Shown: piece by piece, positions 17,664 to 23,024 of the stretch
Layout of the letters: each line of letters starts with the position of its first letter
How positions within the stretch are numbered: the stretch's first letter is position 1
From: DATLFI01 sp035524895
GTDB lineage: Bacteria; Acidobacteriota; Thermoanaerobaculia; Multivoradales; Multivoraceae
Length of the DNA stretch: 23,024 nucleotides
NCBI GenBank assembly: GCA_035524895.1
Contig: DATLFI010000152.1
Span: forward strand, 1 to 23,024
Direction: 5' to 3'
The notes under the pieces: generated by a model
What the model was told of the DNA's origin: nothing
What the model saw: the letters and a program-made list of their open reading frames with translations, nothing else
Databases searched by the model: none
Position numbers and translations under genes: made by a program

Positions 17664-19196
17664 TTAGGGAAGCTCGATGCCGACGAAGGTCGTGAGCGCT
17701 CCGCGGCGCACCAGCACCGCCACGCTCTCGCCGCTCGCCTTGCCCGCAATCGTCTCCCGCAGCGCCGCGATCGATCCGATAGGACTTCCGGCCACCTCGA
17801 GGATGAGGTCACCCCCCTGCAGGCCGCCGCGGGCCGCCGGAGTGCCAGGCGAGACGCCGAGCACGACCACTCCGGAGACCTGGTCGTCGAGACGCAACCT
17901 CTGGCGAAGCTGCGGCGAGAGCTCGGAGAGGCGCAGCCCCAGCTTCTCGTAGCTCTCGGGCTCGGCGGGCGCCGCCGGGGGCGGCTCCTCACCTTCAGCG
18001 CGCGGGCGCTCCGCCAGCTCCACGCGGAGCGTGCGCGGCTTGCCCCCGCGGAGGATCTTCATCGCGACCTCCCGACCCGGATCGACCGTGGCCACCAGGT
18101 TGCGAAGCTCGTTCGCGTTCGCGACCGCTTTGCCGTCGAGCTCGACCACCACGTCGCCCCGCTGCATCCCAGAGCGTTCGGCGGGAGTGTCCGGGCTGAC
18201 CTCGGCCACCAACGCGCCGCGCCTCGACTCCAGCCCGAGCGCCTTGACCAGGGCGTCGTCGATGTCCTGCGGCAGGACGCCGAGGTAGCCGCGCGCCACC
18301 TCGCCGTCCTCGATCAGGTCGGCCATGATGCGCTTGGCCATGTCGATCGGGATGGCGAAGCCGATGCCGACGTTGCCGCCAGTCATCCCTGCGGCGATGG
18401 CGGTGTTGATTCCGATCACCCGGCCCTCCAGGTCGGCGAGCGCGCCGCCGCTGTTGCCCCGATTGATCGAAGCGTCAGTCTGGATGAAGTCCTCGTACTG
18501 GGCGAGCCCCGCCACGCGACCCTTGGCGCTGACGATCCCGGCCGTCACCGAGTGCAGCAGCTCGAAAGGGTTGCCCACCGCGATCACCCACTGACCCACC
18601 TGAACATCTTCCGAGGTGCCGAGGTCGGCAACCGGAAGCTCGCCTTTCACCCGGGCGGGATCGATCTTGATCACCGCAAGGTCGCTGGCCGGGTCGGCCC
18701 CGATCAGCTCTGCCGGGTAGCGCTCCTCGTGGATCACGACGTACAGCTCGCTCGACTCGGCGACCACGTGATTGTTGGTGAGCACGTAGCCCTCCGACGA
18801 GACGACAACCCCCGAGCCGAGACCGCGCACGGTCGGCTGGCCGAGCTCGAGCTCGTTCTCCGGTCCACGTGGCGCCCGGTCACCGAAGAAGCGACGCAGC
18901 ATCTCTTCGTCGAGCGGGACGCCGAAAGAGCGCGACATCTGCGGCGCGGGCCGCTCGGAGTAGATGGGCACGACTGCGGGCTTCACCAGCTCCGCGGCAT
19001 GCTGAAAAGCCAGGCTCAAGTCCCGCGCGAGCTGGCGTCCGCTCGCGACCTCGGCCGGTGCGGGCTGGCCGGCATCGGCCACCGGAACGGTCTTCGCCTT
19101 GGAGCCGTCCTCGACGGCATAGACGCCTGCGAACACCGCGGCGCCGAGCAGCACGCCGACCAACAGGGTCGACAGCGTTCGAACAGTCTTCGTCAT
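17664..19196 (-). CDS. degP: HtrA/DegP-family periplasmic serine protease (Do-like)
   Basis: A 510-residue envelope protease/chaperone. The N-terminus (about 7-28) is a hydrophobic signal or anchor. The trypsin-like domain holds the catalytic triad H143 (LTNNHVV), D172 (ASDLAVIK) and S249 (RGNSGGAL). Two PDZ domains follow (about 300-395 and 415-510), joined by an acidic, Pro-rich linker (EGEEPPPAAPAEPE). Length and two-PDZ layout fit DegP/DegQ/MucD. The ATG at 19196 has GAGGAG about 8 bases upstream. A sigma-E-like promoter match lies about 70-95 bases upstream, and a hairpin follows the stop, so it is probably a monocistronic envelope-stress gene. The choice of symbol among degP, degQ and mucD is not certain. 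Confidence 0.93.
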   Translation of the reverse strand: MTKTVRTLSTLLVGVLLGAAVFAGVYAVEDGSKAKTVPVADAGQPAPAEVASGRQLARDLSLAFQHAAELVKPAVVPIYSERPAPQMSRSFGVPLDEEMLRRFFGDRAPRGPENELELGQPTVRGLGSGVVVSSEGYVLTNNHVVAESSELYVVIHEERYPAELIGADPASDLAVIKIDPARVKGELPVADLGTSEDVQVGQWVIAVGNPFELLHSVTAGIVSAKGRVAGLAQYEDFIQTDASINRGNSGGALADLEGRVIGINTAIAAGMTGGNVGIGFAIPIDMAKRIMADLIEDGEVARGYLGVLPQDIDDALVKALGLESRRGALVAEVSPDTPAERSGMQRGDVVVELDGKAVANANELRNLVATVDPGREVAMKILRGGKPRTLRVELAERPRAEGEEPPPAAPAEPESYEKLGLRLSELSPQLRQRLRLDDQVSGVVVLGVSPGTPAARGGLQGGDLILEVAGSPIGSIAALRETIAGKASGESVAVLVRRGALTTFVGIELP

Positions 19197-19448
19197 TCGA
19201 GTTCTCCTCGTTGTCCCCGGCTCGCACGCGGATGCGCTCCGCGGGGCTCGGGGGCTGCAAGTCTGGAACGCAGCGCCGGTGTCAAAGTTCCCGGTCGCCG
19301 CGAGGTCGAGCGATGTGAGATCGACAGGAGGCGGCAGGAAACACGCGGTACGGCCGCATCCTCGTCGCCAAGCTCCGAAAACCGTCTGCCCCTAGCGCGC
19401 ATTCCCCGGCGTCCCGCCCAGCCATCGTCGAGGCGTCCGCCAAGGCGT
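19197..19448. other. Intergenic region between Ser/Thr kinase and htrA
   Basis: This 252-base gap contains the htrA Shine-Dalgarno and promoter candidate in its left part. In the remainder (about 19300-19448) I see no gene, no clear terminator for the kinase gene, and only small imperfect repeats. Confidence 0.5.
19264..19291 (-). promoter_or_regulatory. Candidate ECF/sigma-E-like promoter of htrA
   Basis: Reading the minus strand, GGAACTT (19291-19285) is followed after 15 bases by GTTCCA (19269-19264). GGAACTT is the sigma-E -35 consensus; the -10 element is only partly like GTCTAA. A TTGACA box (19285-19280) overlaps it, without a convincing -10 at 17 bases. The predicted start lies about 60 bases before the htrA ATG. 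degP genes are classic sigma-E targets. Confidence 0.4.
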
Positions 19449-21185
19449 CTAGAGTAGGCGCACTTCCGGAGCACCGCTGGTCGGGACGACGATCTCGAGC
19501 TGCAGCGAGTCGCCTGCACCAACCACCGTGGCAAGCCTGGTCAACCGCGCTGGCTCGTTTCGGCGCACGACGTAAACCAGCAGCTCGTACTCTCCAGGCT
19601 CGAGACCGACGCTAGCCGACAGCTCGCCGGCCACGCCCTGTCTCCGGAAGAATCCCCGGCGCTCGACGAACGAGAACTCCCGCTTGTAGATCTGGCGGTC
19701 GCCGGCATACACCACCACGGAGCCTCGTGGAACCTCTGAACGGAGCCCGATCTCCAGACTGGTCGCCGACGGTGACGCCAGTTGGAGGCGGTCGCGCGCT
19801 TCGGCTAGACGCGTCAGGGCAGCCGAGACCTCAGCGGCCCGAGGGGAGTCTCCGAGAACCTCGCGCGCGACGCGAGCTGGGTCCTGGACCGGACGGCGCA
19901 CGATGCGCGGCGCGTCGGGGACGACGCCCGCCCTCTGCGTGAGCTCCTCGGCGCCGCCGCGCAACTGCTTCGCGGCCGCGGACCTCGGCGCCAGACCCTC
20001 CAGGAGGGCCGCCACCGTGATCGCCCCTTCGGGGTCGCCTGCCTGGAGCAGCTTCTGCCCTTCCCGAGCGAGCACCGCCTCGAGCGCGCGGGTCTCCTGC
20101 GCCAGGTCGGTTGCCGCGTCGGCTTCGGCGCCGGCGGTACGTTCGAACAACCACCACCCGGAGGCGAGGCCGATCGCGAGCACGAGCAGCAGCACCAACG
20201 ATCCAATGCGTAGGCGCACCGCCCAGGGCTCAGATTCGTATCCGTGCAGGGCCCGCCCCAGTCGTTGGAGCCGCCGTCCGGGCAGCGGCACGGTCGCCTG
20301 GTGGACGCCGGATGACAGCCGCGCACCGACGAGCGTCAGGAGGTCCACCGGGCCCGACATACCGGTGGCCGCACGCACGCCCGCGGCGAGCTCGTCCATC
20401 GACTCGAATCGCGCCGCCGACTCTCGGTTCATCGCGCGCTCGATCACGCCTCGCACCGCGGCCGGCACATCGGGAGCGACCTCGCGCAGGGGTGTCACCT
20501 CGGCGCGCAAGGTCCCGCGCGCCACGCCGGTCACGGACTCCGCCTCGATCGGCTTGCGCCCCGAGACCATCTCGTAGAACACGGAGCCGAGGGCGTAGAC
20601 GTCGGCGCGCGCATCCAGGTCGAGACCGAGGAGCTGCTCGGGAGCCATGTAGGGCGGCGTCCCGAACACGGTGCCGTCGAGCTCGAGCTGCGAGGCCCCG
20701 GCTGCTCGCGCGATGCCGAAGTCGGTGATCTTGGCGACGCCCTTCACGTCGACCAGGATGTTCGAGGGCTTGATGTCGCGGTGGATCAGGCCCGCATCGT
20801 GGAGGTGCTGCAGTCCCGCTGCGACCTGCAGCACGAGAGCTGCCGCATGATCGACCGAGAGTCGCTTCTCCTGCGCGAGGATCTGCGACAGCGTCCTCCC
20901 CTCGACGTACTCGAGCGCGAGGTAGAAGCGCCCGGTCTTCTCGTCGCTGATCACGTCGTAGACGGTGACGACGTTGGGATGATTGATACGGCCGGCGCTG
21001 CGCGCCTCCTCGATGAGCCGCTGGGCCGATTCCTCGCCGTTGACAGCCGGATCCCGCAGCGTCTTGAGGACCACCTGCCGATCGATGACGCGGTCGCGCG
21101 CCAGGTACACCGTGCCCATCGCACCCGAACCGATCTCCCTCGAGAGGTCGTAGCGCTCGTGCAGGTTGACCCGGGCGGTGCTCAG
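19449..21185 (-). CDS. Transmembrane Ser/Thr protein kinase with extracytoplasmic C-terminal domain; probable CTG start
   Basis: A Hanks-type kinase (578 residues from the proposed start). The glycine loop is IGSGAMGTV (about 18-26). Then come K41 (VVLK), catalytic HRDIKPSN with D137, DFG D155 and APE near 181, all intact. A juxtamembrane segment leads to one TM helix (about 326-347, LRIGSLVLLLVLAIGLASGWWLF), then an outside region with an Ala/Glu-rich, probably coiled part and a C-terminal beta-rich domain (about 470-578). The first ATG (21119) falls inside the glycine loop and would remove essential residues. Upstream the frame is open only to a TAG at 21201-21203 and has no ATG, GTG or TTG. 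CTG at 21185 has GGAGG at 21193-21197 with a 7-base spacer, so I place the start there. Its substrate and signal are unknown. Confidence 0.88.
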   Translation of the reverse strand: MSTARVNLHERYDLSREIGSGAMGTVYLARDRVIDRQVVLKTLRDPAVNGEESAQRLIEEARSAGRINHPNVVTVYDVISDEKTGRFYLALEYVEGRTLSQILAQEKRLSVDHAAALVLQVAAGLQHLHDAGLIHRDIKPSNILVDVKGVAKITDFGIARAAGASQLELDGTVFGTPPYMAPEQLLGLDLDARADVYALGSVFYEMVSGRKPIEAESVTGVARGTLRAEVTPLREVAPDVPAAVRGVIERAMNRESAARFESMDELAAGVRAATGMSGPVDLLTLVGARLSSGVHQATVPLPGRRLQRLGRALHGYESEPWAVRLRIGSLVLLLVLAIGLASGWWLFERTAGAEADAATDLAQETRALEAVLAREGQKLLQAGDPEGAITVAALLEGLAPRSAAAKQLRGGAEELTQRAGVVPDAPRIVRRPVQDPARVAREVLGDSPRAAEVSAALTRLAEARDRLQLASPSATSLEIGLRSEVPRGSVVVYAGDRQIYKREFSFVERRGFFRRQGVAGELSASVGLEPGEYELLVYVVRRNEPARLTRLATVVGAGDSLQLEIVVPTSGAPEVRLL

Positions 21186-21332
21186 AGGGAAGCCTCCGCG
21201 CTAGCAGCAACTCTGGCCATGACACGTACCATATAGCCCGTCGAAGCGGCGAGACGCCAGGCAAAGAGCATCTGTTCGCCCTCGCTAGGATGGACCAGCG
21301 CCCGAGCCCCGCCCGAGTCCCTAGATAGCGTG
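21186..21332. other. Divergent intergenic region, Ser/Thr kinase / methylmalonyl-CoA mutase
   Basis: This 147-base region must hold promoters for both genes. An AT-rich TATATGG on the minus strand near 21230 could be a -10, but I see no matching -35. A 29-codon minus-strand open frame (21271-21182) with GAGGG seven bases ahead ends in a TGA that overlaps the kinase CTG (CTGA). Its codons are not GC-rich in third positions, so coding is doubtful. Confidence 0.35.
21193..21197 (-). promoter_or_regulatory. Shine-Dalgarno that fixes a CTG start of the Ser/Thr kinase
   Basis: Minus-strand GGAGG seven bases before CTG at 21185-21183. No AUG, GUG or UUG exists in the open frame between the in-frame TAG at 21201-21203 and the ATG inside the kinase glycine loop, so this site decides the start. 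Confidence 0.6.
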
Positions 21333-23024
21333 ATGACCGACCGTACCCCGCTCACCGCCGACTTCGCGCCCCTCGGCCGCAGCGACTGGGAGGCCTTCGC
21401 CCGGTCGAGCCGAGAGGCCCTGCCGCCCGAGCGCCTCGCGGGCCACACCCTCGACGGCATCGAGCTACGCCCAGTCTACTTCCGCGAGGACGGTTTGCCG
21501 GACGCCGCATCCTCGTCCCCGGGCGCGCCGCCCTTCCTGCGGGGGGCGACCGCCAGCGGTGCGAGCCGCCACGGCTGGGACGTGCGGCCGGTGCGCGCCG
21601 AGGCCACCCCGGAGGAATGGAACCGCGCGGTGCTCGACGACCTCGAAGGCGGCGCCACCTCGATCGAGCTGCGCGTCGCCGCTCCGGGCACGGAGGGCGG
21701 CCTGCAGATGACCGGGCTCGAGGACCTCGACCGCGCGCTGGTGGGTGTGCACCTCGACGCCATCGGGCTAGGGCTCGACGCGGGAGTCTCGTTCGCCGCC
21801 GCCTCGGCCGCCGTGGTGGCGCTCCTGCGCCGGCGAGGCCTCGACCTGCGCGAGCAGCGTGTCTCCTTCGGCGCCGACCCGCTCGGCGCGCTCGCCCGCT
21901 GCGGCGAGCTTCCCCAGGGAGCCGTGCGCGCTCCGGGCGAGCTGGCCGAGCTCGCGGCCTTCGCCGCCGCGGAGATGCCAGGCGCGACCGCGGCGCGCGC
22001 CGACGGCTCGCCCTACCACGATGCCGGCGCTTCTGATGCGCAGGAGCTTGCCTGCGTGCTCGCCACCGGCGTCGCCTACCTGCGCGCGTCGACCGCCGGC
22101 GGCCTGTCGGTAGACCCCGCTTTCGGGCAGATCGAGATCGCCATCTCGCTCGACACCGACCTGTTCGGCGGCATCGCCAAGCTGCGCGCCGCGCGCTGTC
22201 TCTGGTCGCGGGTCGGCGAGGAGTGCGGAGTGACCCCGGACACCGCGGCCGCGATGCGGCTACAGGCGCGGGCTGGCCGGCGCATGCTCTCGACCCGTGA
22301 CCCACTGCTCAACGTGCTTCGGATCAGCGCCGCGGCGTTCGCCGCCGCCGCCGGTGGCGCCCGCACGATCACCACGCCAGCCTTCGACGAGCTTGGTGCG
22401 ACCCCGAGCGCCCTCGGCAGGCGGCTCGCGCGCAACGCACAGCTCATCCTGGCCGAGGAGGCCCACCTGTACCGGGTGATCGACCCGGCCGGCGGCTCGT
22501 GGTACGTCGAGCACCTCACGGAAGAGCTCTGCGAGCACGCTTGGGATGGCTTCCGCGAGCTCGAGCGGCGGGGCGGCATCCTCGCCGTGCTCGAGGACGG
22601 CTCGCTGGCGCGCGAGCTGGCTGCGACAGCGACCGAGCTCGAGCGCGGGGTCGCCACACGGGGAACCATGCTCGTGGGCGTCAACCGCTTCGCCTCGCTC
22701 TCTGCGGCTTCGACGGCTCAGCCACACCTCGGAACGGTCCCTGCGGCACCTCTCCCGATCGCGTCGCGACCTTTCCCCGAGCTGGTCGAGTCGTGGCTTT
22801 CTGGCGCCGCACCACTCGGCGAAGAACTCGGCGAAGGACGTGAACGCTCGCGCACCACCGTCGCGAAGCTCGGCACACGCCGAACTGCCCGTCCCTTCGA
22901 GGCCTTGCGCGCGCGAGCCGACCGGTGGTCCGAGGAAACCGGTATGCGACCGCGCGTGTTCCTCGCCGCGCTGGGCAATCCGCGCGACCACGCAGCGCGA
23001 GTCGACTGGGCGCGCGACCTGCTC
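21333..23024 (+). CDS. mutA: Methylmalonyl-CoA mutase small (beta) subunit, 3' end cut by window edge
   Basis: Small subunit of the adenosylcobalamin-dependent mutase that interconverts methylmalonyl-CoA and succinyl-CoA, in propionate and branched-chain amino-acid/fatty-acid breakdown. The small subunit itself is expected not to carry the cofactor. Family marks are YHDAGASDAQELA (about 227-239), FGQIEIAISLDTDLFGG (from 264), LRAARCLW, the RTITTPAFDE segment, and IDPAGGSWYVE (D384). 564 codons are present with no stop; the family is usually about 620 residues or more, so only the end is missing. The ATG at 21333 has a weak ribosome-binding site; GTG at 21330 is an alternative. The large subunit mutB would be expected just beyond the right edge. 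Confidence 0.92.
   Translation, partial: MTDRTPLTADFAPLGRSDWEAFARSSREALPPERLAGHTLDGIELRPVYFREDGLPDAASSSPGAPPFLRGATASGASRHGWDVRPVRAEATPEEWNRAVLDDLEGGATSIELRVAAPGTEGGLQMTGLEDLDRALVGVHLDAIGLGLDAGVSFAAASAAVVALLRRRGLDLREQRVSFGADPLGALARCGELPQGAVRAPGELAELAAFAAAEMPGATAARADGSPYHDAGASDAQELACVLATGVAYLRASTAGGLSVDPAFGQIEIAISLDTDLFGGIAKLRAARCLWSRVGEECGVTPDTAAAMRLQARAGRRMLSTRDPLLNVLRISAAAFAAAAGGARTITTPAFDELGATPSALGRRLARNAQLILAEEAHLYRVIDPAGGSWYVEHLTEELCEHAWDGFRELERRGGILAVLEDGSLARELAATATELERGVATRGTMLVGVNRFASLSAASTAQPHLGTVPAAPLPIASRPFPELVESWLSGAAPLGEELGEGRERSRTTVAKLGTRRTARPFEALRARADRWSEETGMRPRVFLAALGNPRDHAARVDWARDLL

Noticed and set aside
21182..21271. 29-codon minus-strand leader peptide ahead of the Ser/Thr kinase
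   Set aside because: It has a fair SD and its TGA overlaps the CTG start, but its codon use is unlike the window's genes. I kept it only as a remark.

Overview
The window is very GC-rich with dense gene packing, short spacers and several 4-base GTGA gene overlaps. No rRNA, tRNA, CRISPR array, insertion sequence or phage gene is visible. Several things point to an Acidobacteriota member (perhaps Thermoanaerobaculia) or a neighbouring soil or marine lineage. These are a Sec-exported vanadium-haloperoxidase-like enzyme with its own C-terminal domain, an FG-GAP/ASPIC lipoprotein, a membrane-anchored Ser/Thr kinase, a solitary dnaE2, and an exported amidohydrolase. This placement is an inference from gene content, not a phylogeny.

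Layout. Positions 1-6049 are read on the minus strand. In transcription order they hold a VOC/glyoxalase-like protein, a thioredoxin-like [2Fe-2S] ferredoxin (GTGA-overlapped with the VOC gene), an exported His-rich protein of unknown function, a PAS/GAF hybrid histidine kinase, and an exported amidohydrolase cut by the window edge. Diverging from these, 6236-9994 (+) is an error-prone DNA polymerase (DnaE2) carrying two in-frame repeat insertions. Next on the plus strand, 10212-12730 is a two-gene unit: an outer-membrane beta-barrel protein and a haloperoxidase/PAP2-type enzyme. A good sigma-54 promoter match lies ahead of it. A perfect hairpin at 12766-12791 separates this unit from a convergent minus-strand operon (17516-12806): sensor kinase, NtrC-type sigma-54 activator, FG-GAP/ASPIC lipoprotein. 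All three are joined by GTGA overlaps. A strong hairpin then separates HtrA/DegP (minus), which is followed by a transmembrane Ser/Thr kinase (minus). Its only well-placed start is a CTG codon with a perfect Shine-Dalgarno. Diverging from it, the methylmalonyl-CoA mutase small subunit (plus) runs off the right edge.

How the genes may work together. The most suggestive arrangement is 10.1-17.5 kb. A complete sensor-kinase/sigma-54-activator pair, co-translated with a surface lipoprotein, sits tail to tail with a porin/haloperoxidase pair preceded by a candidate sigma-54 promoter. The regulator may control that pair, but this is inferred from position and motif only. HtrA (envelope proteolysis) has a sigma-E-like promoter match. 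The VOC-ferredoxin-His-rich unit looks like a small redox or metal operon of unknown role.
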